Positions 32,466 to 44,290 of a stretch of DNA of 64,000 bases are shown piece after piece. Source of the stretch: Paramyrothecium sp. XJ0827 (taxonomy: Eukaryota; Ascomycota; Sordariomycetes; Hypocreales; Stachybotryaceae); assembly GCA_020881915.1 (NCBI GenBank), contig JAJFPB010000013.1, positions 124,001 through 188,000 on the forward strand. Reading direction: 5' to 3'. The notes under the pieces were generated by a model. The model was not told where the DNA came from, ran no database searches, and saw only the letters and a list, made by a program, of their open reading frames with translations. Both the position numbers and the translations under genes were made by a program. Positions within the stretch are counted from its first letter, which is position 1. Each line of letters begins with the position of its first letter.

Positions 32466-33370
32466 TTAGTATCTGGGAGACCCTTCAGGTAAGAAGCCGC
32501 AGCTATGGTGTTGTCCGGGTACGTCGTGAGAACCAGTTGGATGGTCGATTTTTGTGCAGCTTGGTGATCTTATAGCTGGGTGGCTTGCCCTTCCTTGAAC
32601 TCGCGTCCCGTGCACTACCTTCATCGTCGATCTGATGTGCCAGCGTTGACTGGAATCGGCTCCTGTAGTGATCGATGGCAGATCATTCAGGCCCGTCGTC
32701 ATCGGAGTGCCGCTCAGCACCGACACGAGCGTCGACCGAGCGAAGGGCGCTGCAGCACAGACTCGTGGGGTTCTTTGCCGTTGAGGCTCAGGTGGCCTTG
32801 GCGGTATGCCACCCGTCGTACACGAGATGGCTAAATCGAACGCGTCCTTGGGCCGCGGCACCAAGTCCTTCATCGCCTTCGTGCCGGCCCTAGGAAAGAG
32901 GCTTTCCCGTCGACGATGGAAAGCATCAGGTCCTCGTGCCGAATAGAGAAGCGTGAAGGCGCGTCAAAGACGAGCACTCCACCAACTCGTTGCCAGCAAC
33001 CTAATACGCGTAGAACAGTGGCTCCTAGACCGTCTTCCCATCGCCCTTCTGGAAGCTGGGAGCCCCGCCCGAGTACGCCCGCGGGAACAATGACCAGCTG
33101 GGCCCTGGCTGTAGCTGTCCGCCGTTGGTTCGAGTGAGGCCCTCGGAGTTGCAGTAGCATTCGAAACCGTACTGCCCGCGGTGCCGGCACCCCCTCCTCT
33201 TCGTGTGTGTCCCGGCAAAATCCATGTACTGTCTTTTTGAGAGGAACGCCAGGTAGTTATATGAGATGGTCACAATTGTTTATATTGTCTTGCCCAGCCC
33301 TGGCTCCGTCGCGTTGAAGACCCCGTTATGTTTGGTCTGGAGTGAGTGCAGGGTACGGTACGCTAGATAT
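32466..33370 (-). pseudogene. SNF2-type helicase remnant
   Basis: On the minus strand, near 33340-33283, HNGVFNATEPGLGKTI carries a Walker A of the SNF2 GLGKT type and is followed by an in-frame TAA (33282-33280) where CAA would be expected. Downstream, ISYNYLAFLSKRQYMDFAG, then LVIVPAGVLGAW (motif Ia-like), then VLSGTPMTTGL (motif III) appear in shifting frames. Order and spacing fit the first RecA lobe of an SNF2 ATPase. I could not identify the second lobe. Decayed. Confidence 0.5.
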
Positions 33371-34953
33371 CAAGGATCTGGTAGCGACATAGTCTGATGT
33401 TCGTGCCCGGCACCTTCAGCTCCCGGTCGCCGATGGTCTCGTTGTTGCAGCAGAAGAACGAGCAGCCGCTCCCCATGTCGTGGCGTCCCAAAGTACGTCG
33501 GATTTGGACAGGGCTGCCATGGCTTGGTCGAATTGGCACGGGTTCATGTCGCCCTCATCGCTGCTGGGGTAGATGGCATCGGCATCAATGACATCGTGGC
33601 CGGTCTTCTCGGCGCCATCCTCGGGTGCGGTGCCCAGCATGTCGGCGGCCTTGTCGCTTAACGCGTGCTCCGTGGCTGCTTGTTCTAATAGTTCGTTAGT
33701 GGAAGGCAAGGGGTTATGCTGGCTGTCTAGATGTGCTTACCGGCGGAGCGCGGGATTCGATCACGTCCCAGGTAAATGTAACGCCGGTGCCCATCCCCAT
33801 GGTCGATCGCATGCGGTTTTATCGGGTGCTACTCCACGGTGAGGGCTACGCGCTGCCCTGCGACGACCCCGCAGTCAACGCATCTGCGCCTGGCACCCCA
33901 AGCCAGCGCTTCAGAGATTGGCAGCTCCTGCACGATTGGGTGGCCGTCATCGCCATGGCGCAAGTCACGCTACCAGTACTAGTATCAAATAGGTTTAGTG
34001 AGCTTCGGTACAGAACAATGAAGCAACGGTGATGGCAACGCCACCAACCGAAATGCCCTAGACTCGTGCGCCACCTTTATTACCAGGTGCTCCGACCAGA
34101 GAGTCATCTGTTCTTGCGAGATCATGACCTTAGGACGCAACCTTTCGTTCGGGCGACAAGGCCAGACCAAATCCTAGAAGCTACTGTAGCCCTTCAGACA
34201 CCTTTCTGTTTTGTTTGGTAGCCTGGCGAGACGATCGACGAACTCCAGACCTTTGCTGCAACGCGTGAACCGTCCGGCATTGATTGAACTTCCCAATCAG
34301 ACAGCTCGCCGCAGCTACCTCGTCGTTGACCATGGCGGTTAACTGGGAAAGTAGGTCTCACATCATCCCATGGCAAACCGCATCACAGCTTTCGCAGCTT
34401 TCGCAGCTTTTTTGAAAGAGCTCGCTAACAGCACTCGACTCAGCGTCCGCTCCCTCGTCATCACCATCGCCCCATCGTCCTCCCCATGGCCTTCTCCTAC
34501 TGCCGCTCCATCCGCTCCGTGCTCCGCCAGCATGACGTCGCCGTTCAGCCCGTCCCCACGCACGGGCGTCTCGCCCTAGCCCTCCTGCTGCCCTCGTCCT
34601 CGCCTACCTCGCCAAGACGCTACCTGTCCTCAGCCTGAAGAACATCTTCGGGCGCACCAGCAGTATGCTGTCCATGCCCAACTACAGGCTCTTCCAGCTC
34701 CTCCGTGATATTGGGCAGAATGATTTCGGCTGATGAGGTAACAATGTCGCTGACGGTGGCCGCCTCGGCCATGATGTGGGTCCATGCTTCTCATGATGGG
34801 ATGCGTTTTGGAAATTGAAGCCGGCAATTCTCGGTCTTTGCCATCGGAAATTGGCGTCAACTGTGATAGCATCCAGAGTTCAAGCTAATACCTTCAGTTT
34901 AGAAGTTACGATCTTCCTACGATACTTCTTGCCGCCCGCTAATGTCTCTCATT
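33371..34953. other. No gene recognised; GC-rich decayed sequence
   Basis: A minus-strand frame at 33416-33709 (IDADAIYPSSDEGDMNPCQF) may be the acidic N-terminal region of the SNF2 remnant. A CAGCTTTCG 9-mer is repeated three times near 34385. Nothing else is supportable. Confidence 0.35.
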
Positions 34954-35238
34954 CTAGCCGGTGGTCGTCGTTCGATGCTGTTCTCCAGTTCGTTGAGCTA
35001 CTCTCTTAACCAGAGGAGTTCCGCAGCCTGTCTCCGTACCAGAACCGCAATGCCAATGCTGAATCTGCATTGATTTGAAGTTGTGCGGGACAACGCGCGT
35101 TCCGCAGAGGTTGCACCAAATACACTTTGCCGATATTGACTTAATGATGACGTGGTGTGGGCTGGCGCAGTTACGTTTGTACTGATGGTCCTCAAGAGCT
35201 GCAATACGAAAGCAGTTGTGAACTTCATGCGTTCCCAT
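34954..35238 (-). CDS. Cys/His-rich fragment, possible zinc-binding protein
   Basis: The frame includes KCIWCNLCGTRVVPHNF followed by CGSGTETGCG, giving C-x2-C-x2-C and further Cys/His at zinc-finger-like spacing. No known finger class fits exactly. It may be an isolated exon or relic. Confidence 0.3.
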   Translation of the reverse strand: MGTHEVHNCFRIAALEDHQYKRNCASPHHVIIKSISAKCIWCNLCGTRVVPHNFKSMQIQHWHCGSGTETGCGTPLVKRVAQRTGEQHRTTTTG

Positions 35239-36439
35239 GGCATCGTGTTAGGTAGAGTAGTTGATGACGAACGACATGGACTCAGATGTACCCATGGCAC
35301 CAAAATTCACTTCCAGCGTGTGAACGGTTGGAGTGGCCAGATCCTTAGTCTCAGGCATCAGAATCTTCCTCCAGGTCCTCTAGGTCTTGATCGCTGGAAG
35401 GCATCTATTGCTCCAGTGCGGACGTGGTAATGAGGACGTTACAGAGCTCCAAAATTGATAGCCTCGATGAAGTTGGTGTAAATAACGATGCAAGGCACGA
35501 TCTACCCTACGTGGTGTGGTTCGCAAGTGTGAGTGAGTAAGTTAGATGGTGTTTGGACAGGGCACTAATACGTTTGCCAAGACAGGGGAGGAGGGGGCGA
35601 GGTTTTGCGGGGAAATTGCCCACTTTTCTGGCGTGATTTGTACCGCTACTGTACCCTCTGAAGACATCACGAATTTCAGAATGCTTCTCACGATTGGGAG
35701 AAGGTCTGTGAGGTCGGTGCAGACGAAAAATAGGGGTGGGGAAGGCACTTATCCCCTTCTCCCTAGCGAACTCGCCGTGGGTATCACAAGCAAACGAAGA
35801 CTACAGATTCCAGGCAACACGCGCATGCTCATAATCGCAGTACATCGAACGACCTGATACGAATTGGAAACTGGTTATTCCATCGCTACAATGGAAACCC
35901 AACGGAGCATACAAGACTAGAGCATTTCTTGGTCTGCAACCTGATGAGTCCGCTGTCCGCTCGAAGCCCTCGCGGAAGAGAAACTGCTTCACTGCCTTGC
36001 CCTCGAGAAGCGTTGCTGGACGCACTTGGCACTTGATCTTGCCGCAATGAAGTGAAGAAATGGTTTGAGGCGAGATACCGCATTACCGTGTTCAAAGCTC
36101 ACGACAAAACTTACTTGAGATTACACGATGGATATCACTTGACGTGTCGCCCTTCAATGAAAATCTCACAGCAACGGGAAGGGGGGAGACCCTTTCTAGA
36201 TCAGGCGCATGATGGCGACGTTGCTTGTGAACTCGATCTCCCATTGTGCGTATACACCCAGTGGTATCAGATCGTCATCTCTATACAGATGCTCACGAGG
36301 AAGCCAATTCAGGGCCTGTGGAAGTCTCGAGGCCTCGTCAATAGCTCACACCTGGAAACGAGTTCTTCGAGGTTGAGAAACAATTGGCAAGATAGGAACG
36401 CGAGGTTAGCGGCAAACGAGTGATTGTGTACATCGCGAG
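35239..36439. other. No gene recognised
   Basis: Overlapping short frames on both strands without motif or splice-site support. Confidence 0.35.
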
Positions 36440-36709
36440 ATGGAGAAATGCACCTCTGTCAGTTCAAAACGAATGGGTAGAAGTTACGGCTATGTCAGAG
36501 CGTGCCATCTGGGCGCACGAAAAGCAGTGAGGCCGCGGTCAAGGCACACGATCCCGAAATCCCTGCGAATAAGGACCGTGAGGTCTCTCACGCGATATTT
36601 GAGCCGATACGAACAAACGAATCGGCCCAACAAGGTTCCATCACCTCGCCGACCACGAGGGCGCCCTCACAAAGTGCTCCTCAACGGAGGCATCCCCGCC
36701 GACACGTAG
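36440..36709 (+). CDS. Basic protein fragment with an AT-hook-like motif
   Basis: The frame ends with SPRRPRGRPHKVLL, which contains the R-G-R-P core of AT-hooks within a basic context. The rest is Arg-rich with no domain. It could be an exon of a DNA-binding protein or a chance frame. Confidence 0.25.
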   Translation: MEKCTSVSSKRMGRSYGYVRACHLGARKAVRPRSRHTIPKSLRIRTVRSLTRYLSRYEQTNRPNKVPSPRRPRGRPHKVLLNGGIPADT

Positions 36710-37225
36710 CCAGCGCCTTTGGCTCCGAAGCGCACAATTCGACCTACTCGCAAGGCCCAAGCTGAGGGAATATTATCGTCGCGATGGTTCTACCATGATC
36801 ATGTAGATATTCTAAGATGCTGTAGAGCTTATGGAGATTGGCTAGATGTGGCAATAGCCCTTTGTGACAAAGGATGCAAACCTCCTCCAGCCATGGCTTC
36901 GGCACCACAATTTATAACAAAGCAACACTTCGTTCGAAGGGTGAAGTCATGTACTCTGTAAGCAATAATGATAAAGACTACATCTCCGTTTCCCACATTA
37001 GCACAAGGTGGGTTTCTCAAAAAGGTCACGGCTGGCAGCCGCCAGCGGGCAGCGTGTATTCAGCACCATGTTCTTCTGTTCACCTGCCACAGCAATTCTT
37101 CACCTCCTCAACATCACCCATGCACCGCAATCTGATCGGCCTTCTCAATACAAAACAATCCTCCAGTGCACCTGAAGTGCCTTTCTACTATTCCCAAGCA
37201 AAAGAGGCGCAGCCGTCTATTCAAG
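36710..37225. other. No gene assigned
   Basis: Open plus-strand frames exist but do not connect cleanly to the spliced gene starting at 37226. Promoter elements are not recognisable. Confidence 0.3.
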
Positions 37226-37860
37226 ATGTCGATGCCGAACTCCCAGATGCCTCCAGCTACTGTCCCTGAGCCGGAGCCACTACTTGAGGGTAAGTTCTTC
37301 TGCTTTGCTTCATCTCCTAGGCAGATGCTAACTTATAGTTAACAGATCCTGTTCAAACTACCGTCCTCTCGCCAGAATCCAAAGCTTTCAACTCTTCCAC
37401 TCAACTGATCACAGCTGCATGGCCTCTGTTGACCAGGCGGATGCGCAAACGGATCGTGGAGCTTGTTGCTTGCAAGACAGGACTTTTCGGAAACTGGTGC
37501 AAGCGTGAGTACTCCGACCACAAGCTCGGCACCAAAGAGAAGGAGCACATGTTGTTCCTTGAGAAAGACTTCGCCCCTGCTTCGACTTGTTGGGGAGGAT
37601 CACAGCTGATGCGCTGAGATCATACGTATACGAACTGTATGTTGTCTCTGACGGTGAACTTAAACAAGCTTCCGTATGTCTTCCCTTCTAATTCAAGTTA
37701 CCTATTGTTATCTCACTCTTTCTAAAAGCGTGGCCTTGACATACCCGTCCGTCCCAAGTATGGGGAGGCTGAAGCGAAGGATGAGGCAGCCTCTTATGCT
37801 GTCGACCTTCGAGACTTATGTGATACTCTTACGGCTATACCTAGATTCGACGCGAACTAA
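37226..37860 (+). CDS. Four-exon hypothetical protein, 154 aa
   Basis: Exons 37226-37289, 37346-37504, 37564-37673 and 37729-37860; introns of 56, 59 and 55 bp with GTAAGT, GTGAGT and GTATGT donors and AG acceptors. The spliced frame is open for 155 codons including TAA. The protein starts MSMPNSQMPPATVPEPEPLL, then has TAAWPLLTRRMRKRIVELVA, CKTGLFGNWCK, ITADALRSYVYELYVVSDGE and ends TAIPRFDAN. It is small and mostly helical, with a basic patch and three Cys in the central region. Three concordant introns that preserve frame are good evidence of a living gene. Family not recognised; no signal peptide. Confidence 0.6.
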
Positions 37861-38947
37861 GCAGCGGGTCTGTTCACTTTAGTTGTTTTGGAGTTAGCCT
37901 GTTCCACGGACGTCAGGTCGTTAAAATGGCTTGCATGGTTGCGACGGTTATCATTGGCTGGTTTTGTGGCCCAAGACTAGCCATTAAAATGAAGATTGTA
38001 TTGGCCTCAGCGAAAATGACCCAAATGGTGAAATATTGAATGTTTGAACGTAAATTTTCTTCTCTGGAGAGGGAGGGAAGTATGATCAAGTGCAGCCCCA
38101 ACCTTAAGATAATTCTCTACAAATTGAGTTAGCAGCGCATATAAGTAGAAGCAGCTACTTGGCTTCCTCTGGGATAAGGGAATCTGTGTCTGCTATGTCG
38201 AGGGGGTCCACCTCTACTGCGAGTCGGGACCTGTCTCTACCACTTCCTCTGTTGCAGTGCGAGGATCCATTTCTGAAGCTGGTATATGGACCAAGACTTG
38301 CAAGCCATTGTAATGCAGACAGGAGAAGGATGCTTGGTAACCGGAACATCGATAAGAGGGAGGGACAGTAACGACTTCTAGGCAAAATAGCTGATTTGCT
38401 GCTGCGCTTCTACTGGCCACACCGGCTTCCCTGATGGCACCGCCGACACCAACGGTCACGGCTCCCACGTCGCTATATTAATGAAACGGCTCAGAATGCC
38501 TTGCTTGAATGTGAAGGAGGCTGGGGCATAGTCCCTTGTAAAGACCTAGTGTGAGCGTAATAAGTGAGGAAGGAGAAAGTGAATGATGTCTACTCTGTGC
38601 AGGGCAAAAACATCAAGTTCGAGGCAAGCAATCATCTCTATTGTTCAAATCCGAGTACAGTAGTCAGGCTGCCTACTAAACATCAACAGCATAGGCATCG
38701 GAAAAGCTAAAAGCAACAGGAGTCGTAAAACTTAACATTCCAGAGGCCAATTTCCCTGTGCTAGACCAGTACAGGAGGAACGTAAACACCACAATACAGG
38801 CATAACCAAACTTCAGACGCAAGATCACCAAAGACGCAGTGCGATACCAGCACAAATAGGCACCCATCACTGATTGGTGGTGTCCTGCTAGCATTGTTCA
38901 GGCATAGCGTTTCGGAGGCACTACCACACGGCGCTGCCGTTTGGCAG
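37861..38947. other. No gene recognised
   Basis: Intergenic between two converging genes; the minus-strand family member ends at 38948. Nothing supportable inside. Confidence 0.4.
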
Positions 38948-39735
38948 CTAACCCAGGCTCTTCTTGCTCTCCCCAGAAGGGCTGGCACGAGGGCGTTTGG
39001 AACCAGCATGTGTTCGGCCCGCACTCTCCTCGGCGGGAGGCTGGCGGCGAGGGGTTGGAGTTTGTGGCAAGTTCTAATCGTATTAGACATAGGAGTTGAC
39101 AAGGATAGTAGAACGCTTCACTTACCGAAGGTCCATCCTGAGACACGGCCTGAATCTCAACATCAGCCGCACGAGACTCTGAACTGGCATCCTCGCGGCG
39201 GATTTCAGTAAGATCATCTCCAACCAGGATAGAAGAAGAAGGAGAGGGGCCCGAACGCGCTCAGACTTGACGGCCGGAGTTGCAAATACCGGCGGGCGAG
39301 CGTCGTTATCGGAGTCAATAACATAAGCATTGTCTGCCTCTCCAGGCTTATGCAAAAGTTAGTTCGCGTCAATAGTTAAGTGAATAAAGGAAGGAAAAGC
39401 GTACCGCATGAATGCCGAGGTCGCGATAGCACATGGAGATAGCAATCTCTGTCTTCTTGTCCGCAGCCCGAGCCTCATTGTGATACTGTGGCATCATTCT
39501 CCCAACATTCTTGAGAAGAGGGTGATGCGAATATGAATCTGTTGCCCGAGTGCACTGGGCACTGGATCGCTCCCAGCCCCGATTTCCTGGATAAGCTTGG
39601 CCTGCAAGACCTAATTCACAAAAGTACGTTCAGGATCCGAGTCAGACCGTTTCCAAGGGTGCATATGACGGCGAAAGTATCCGTCAAGAATTCGGGAGGA
39701 CAGAGGAATTTTAGCAGGGCAGAAGAATGTCAGTG
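38948..39735 (-). pseudogene. Member A of an unnamed four-paralogue family (core, SIM-like motif, basic tail)
   Basis: Exons on the minus strand: ~39735-39405 (5' limit uncertain), 39346-39126 and 39073-38948; introns 58 and 52 bp. Exon 1 includes SDPERTFVN, a TAG at 39613-39611, and the core HPLLKNVGRMMPQYHNEARA, which aligns with HPLTPSVGAWTAELHNKARL of member B. Exon 2 starts PGEADNAYVIDSDNDARPP, a hydrophobic-acidic SUMO-interaction-like motif. The last exon ends with the basic tail GSKRPRASPSGESKKSLG. Two frame changes (near 39545 in a C doublet and 39262 in a C run) each need one base restored; adding one to exon 2 gives 222 nt, keeping the phase. Function unknown; predicted nuclear by inference. 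Confidence 0.6.
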
Positions 39736-40880
39736 TCTGCTAAACACCATTCTTATCTGCCGGCTTGAAGATCCAGTAAGCATCGTAATTAGTCGAAGCC
39801 GTAGACCCTCGAGTCGTAGAGGTATGCGATGGTGTTGCAGAACTTGCGGGAGGATCAAAGAGGTGTTGCAAACGTTGGACGGACGGACGATCGGTTAGGT
39901 GTGCCAAGAGGAGAAGACATCTAAAGACTCATGAGTTACTGCCAAGCTATCACGTGTGAAGCTTACTTACCTTGATATCCTAAGGTAATGAACGCAAGAC
40001 AGGAGTACAGAGGACTAAAGATGCTTGGGTTAGGAGAATGTAGCTTGAGGCTCTAAAGCTGCGCAGTGAGGCGGGATGAAGGGAGAACCCATGTAGGCGA
40101 ATGCAAGGTAATGGTGAGGAGAGAGATGGGTGGATGGCGGTTGGATGATGCTGTATCTCCAGATGCAAATAAACAAGAGCGCTTACCACAGTATCGTGGC
40201 GATACGAAGCCAGCAGCGCGCTGGAAATGCTTGGACCAGGCGCAAGAGAGGGTGTTGCTGGGCGCGAGAGAGGCTGCGATCTGCATGAGGTAGGTTACGA
40301 TGAAGAGTTCAAAGTGAGGCCAGTGTGAGTGTTGCATGTGCAGAAAAGGCACGTAGGGCACGACGAGGTAATGAAATTGTTCGCTTGACTGCAGATGCCG
40401 AGCCGCAATCATTCGTATAGCATGAAAACGGCCGCATCTGGTCGCCAGCTGCCCGGCATGCAGCAAGCCGCAACCAACCAGTTCTACTCCAGTGCTATTT
40501 CTGCTCACTTTCTGCTCACTTTCTCATTTCCGCCCTAGCTCTCTTTCTCTTACTCCCTCCTCTTCATCCTTTTCGCCCGCAAACTTCCTTCCTCCACCAT
40601 CTCTGCATCTTGGCCCATGAGCTGGGTGTTATCGCCAGCATCAAATCGTCGCACTCACACACTTGCGACGGGCATCCAGATCCAGCTCCGCCAACCTCAC
40701 TCCATCACGACACGGTCTCGAGGTGCCCTTTGATTGCTGTTTCTCGCCGACAGTGCGCTTCAGAATCGGACACTCTCTTGATTGGTGAGCAAATGCAGGC
40801 TTTCCATGGACGCTCATTAGTCCTATTTGCACCTGTTCTTGATTAGGCTGACCGCTTCGACAGTATCATCTCTATCACCG
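39736..40880. other. Intergenic between divergently oriented family members A and B
   Basis: No gene with motif support. The 1.1-kb spacer contains a C/T-rich tract (TTTCTCTTACTCCCTCCTCT, ~40541-40575) of the type common upstream of fungal genes, before the start of member B. Confidence 0.4.
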
Positions 40881-41891
40881 ATGGCGTCCCCGTCAAAATC
40901 GTCTGTTCAGCCGTCGCGCCAACGGCAGGAAGCGAATGCCCCGGATCATGCCTGGCCCTTGACAGACAACTGCTCCACGAGGCCCTATCATCTTACGACA
41001 GCGGATGCCGATGTCGTGCTGTCGTCGGCCTGGCTAGTAGAAGAACAAGCCAAAGTCAGCCTGGCCTAGAATGCCGATCCGACTGTCGCTTTGTCCAACG
41101 CACGATGGTTTAAGCACGTCATAGAGAAAACGATCGATTGGGAGCGCGGTCTTGGGCCACATCCCCTCACACCTAGCGTTGGTGCGTGGACGGCGGAACT
41201 CCACAACAAGGCACGCCTCGCTGCGGGAAAGACGGTGATGTTGTCGGTCGAGGAGTGCAAGAAGGTTGTTGGGTATATAGAGGTTTGTGTATCCCCTATC
41301 GCTCGCTTTCCATTCACCTGCAGCTTATTAACCGCTTGTTCTCTGTAGCCTGGACAGATGGCATGCAAGCCGATCGTGATTGACTCTGACTCCGAATCTG
41401 ACTCCGAATCCGACTCCGACAGCTCTGACTCCGACGATGGCCCTCAGCCAGCCAGTCTCCACTTCCCTCAGACTCAGGTTAACCTCGAGCCCATTCATGC
41501 CTACGAGGAGGCACCGCCTGTCCCTGTTCGCCAAACCAGCCGATCGCCTTCTCTCGATCAAGACCTAGCAGGGGACTCTACTCTGACGGTGGCCGCATCC
41601 ACCTCGAGCATCGAGGTCACTGGGCAGGATAACATCTCTGAGGGCCTACGGTCTTCACCCTCACCAGCTACTCGCCCAGCTTCTGAGTCAACTTCGCCTT
41701 CCAGCAGCAACGAGCTATTGGTTTATCCTGTAAGTCGTCTAGTCACTTCTCTTACTTGCCGTCATCCGCTTACCATGCAACAGGTGGCCATGGCTAATCC
41801 GGTTACCCCGGAGCGGTGCCTTCGTCCCCGCCAAGGAGGTCGAGCGATATCATCAGCACCCTCTACGAAGCGGCCTCGCCGAGAACTCTGA
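40881..41891 (+). pseudogene. Member B of the four-paralogue family, one in-frame TAG
   Basis: Exons 40881-41282 (134 codons), 41349-41729 (127 codons) and 41784-41891 (36 codons with TGA); all junctions are in phase 0. Exon 1 begins MASPSKSSVQPSRQRQEANA. Codon 63 (41067-41069) is TAG, followed directly by NADPTVALSNARWF. The core reads TIDWERGLGPHPLTPSVGAW, TAELHNKARLAAGK and LSVEECKKVVGYIE. Exon 2 opens with PIVIDSDSESDSESDSD, a textbook-looking SUMO-interaction motif with an acidic flank, then Ser/Pro-rich linker. Exon 3 has NPVTPERC and the nuclear-signal-like KRPRREL end. No frameshift. Start chosen because it gives the same first-exon length as member C. Confidence 0.7.
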
Positions 41892-43869
41892 AGAGCTGAA
41901 TAAGGAAAGTGGCTTGCTGCATTGGTGTGACGTTTTTATACGCTCTGTGATTCTTCAATGCTGGCAGTCTGTGGTTGTACGCAAGAAGAAGATGGCGTGC
42001 TCAAGCAATGTGAATGATGATAGATTGAGCTTGTTTGCTTGATGAGCTTGGTCTTGCTGAAGATGAACCCAAAGGCTGGCAAAGAATATGAGGGATAGCG
42101 ACATACTTTGCTATGGTAGATTGCTACTGAAATTGGCCTTTGAGAATAACACGAAACGGTCACTATTTCAGTGATTCGATGTGTGGTCCGCTTGTGATAG
42201 ACTCCGATCCATTCCATGCCTCTGCTAGCCAGGTCTTCATTGCCTGTCTAGTGAAGTTCCCGGAGATAGCTATTGCATAGCACCTTCCTGCCTCGTCAGT
42301 AGTCTGTCAAAAGGGCGAAGTGATCATTGCACTCAGAATATTTTGCCGCACATCCGTACCGCCAAAAGCTGGACAGAAGTCGTGCTCCCATTCAGCCCTA
42401 TTGTAGAAGCGAGCGCAGCAAGAGCGCCGCAAGCGCTCCGGAGGACCCCCGGAGGCGGACTTCCATCCATTCGCTCCCTGAAGGCCAGATTAAGAGGTAC
42501 TAAGCTCTCAATATCGTCAAGTCGTCAAGTTTGTCTTGGTGTTGTGGCATTGTCCAGCGCTGAGCACTTGTAGCGGAGGACGGAAGAATAAAAGTGCAAC
42601 CAATCAAAGCCAGCACCTGACAGACTTGCCGCCTCCACAAAACTAACCACGTCTGCAAATGCGTTCCCTCGCTCAATGCTTGGGCTGTTCGACTTCCGCA
42701 CACCACTCACGGCCTTGATCTGTACGGTGGTCTCGTCACAATGTCTTCTACAGCAACAGATCCGCCACTGCTATCTCCAACATGCGACCCCGGCAGAGTC
42801 TTCACAGTTCCATTTAATCTCCTTGACGACACCTCTCAATGCACATGACGTCAGACACAGGGACAAGCCTCCCATCACACCTTATGAGCGTCAAGAACAA
42901 GAACAAGTCAATAGAGAAGTATCTTGTCTGCCATGATGGTCAGAACTTGCTAATGATTGCCTCATGATTTATTAGTACGCCGTTTGCTGACTCGACCAAG
43001 TCTCAAGCATAGTCACAGATGTGATCTTTCTCACTCAGTAGCCACGCTGTAGAAGCCAACCATCTCGCTCAACGACTTCTTTTCCTATTCCCTCTCGACT
43101 TCAAACTGTCCTCCAAGACACATCGCATCAGATTAGTTAGCCCTCGGGTTATCTCGACTAGCACCCAATCCACGATCATCGGGGCGAAGTCAAGCCTAGA
43201 CGATCCGCCAGAATGCCGTCGCTCTTGCCTCATGGCTGGGCGGCCGCGCATCATGATATGCCTGCAGAAGCCGAGGCACGCGTTCGCTAAGGTTACAGCA
43301 GTAGCTCTATTAACTATGCAAGACGCTGATATTTATAGCAATATATTCATTGTGACTATCGAGCCGAACGTCCTGCTAGAATTCAACCCAATCTGACATC
43401 GACTATGTTTGTATTCAATCTCGATCGAGCATACCCTCTGATTCCCTTGCACCTGGGCAGCCAAGGCAACAATGGTGCCTTTGAGTGCCATGATTGCCGA
43501 TTTCTTTGGTCTGTTTTGCATCATGATGGGCCGAGGACTCTGCGTCTATTTCATGATTGAAGGAGTTGATCTCTCTCAACGCCAAGGACCAATCCCTTTC
43601 AGACTAGGATCTGACTATGTCTTCCTCTTAGACCTGCAAGTCTCTTACCATCACTCGGCAGCATACATCATGCTATACGACAGTATCTCCGCCACCAGCA
43701 GATGATTGCTCTTGTCCATTATACCCAGTCCGCCGTTTGCCGAGGGTCAACGATGTCTCCTGCCTCACTATGCGGGACACAAGATCCCCTGCTTGTCGCC
43801 ACTGAGCAAGCCAACATGGACGTTTCAGTCAAAATGGCTCAACCTGCAATTGAAGATTGGGATCTGCCG
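41892..43869. other. No gene recognised
   Basis: Includes a GC-rich segment with short inverted motifs near 42420-42475 (GCGCCGCAAGCGCT, CTCCGGAGG). No open frame has family support. Confidence 0.35.
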
Positions 43870-44290
43870 CTCTTCCCACAGCAAGGATCCCGTTCCGGTA
43901 GGCAACATCCGCAGCACGTCTCGAAAATCAACCCCTACCTTTGGTCTCGCGAGAGCACACTTGACCCTGGACTCGTTCCCTCAGAAGTACCTGGGCTTTC
44001 GCGAATTGAGGAGATGCCGTATACGCATATATACCCTCGCGTTCAAGTCATGAGATATCGTGGCCTGTCCTACAAATAACCACGGTCACGTCATCAGTTT
44101 CCACAGGGATCTCTGTCATGTATACGATCAACTGCCTCCTCTGTCTCGCGAGCCGGATATCATCTCCTTCCGTCCCGCCAACAAACCGGCCAGCCTCACA
44201 TGGTACGTCAATTGTACAGCCACTTCCGGGCTCGTCAGTCAGCTCTCCATCAGCGGCAGACCTTTCTTCGTGCTCCCTGGTTACTGCTAC
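43870..44290 (+). pseudogene. Helitron Rep/helicase fragment (region upstream of the Rep domain)
   Basis: Two plus-strand frames join at about 44075. The first reads NPYLWSRESTLDPGLVPSEV, then GLSRIEEMPYTHIYPRVQVM and RYRGLSYK. The second continues HGHVISFHRDLCHVYDQLPP and LSREPDIISFRPAN. This order (M/LDPG-x-VP, Q/RIEEML, G-H-V-x-x-F, QLPPLPR-x-[LP]DII) is characteristic of Helitron proteins just before the helitron-like-N domain. The join needs removal of one A. Homology fades after ~44200. It is a small fragment with no Rep or helicase motif, and unrelated in position to the Helitron at 60.8-64 kb. Confidence 0.65.
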
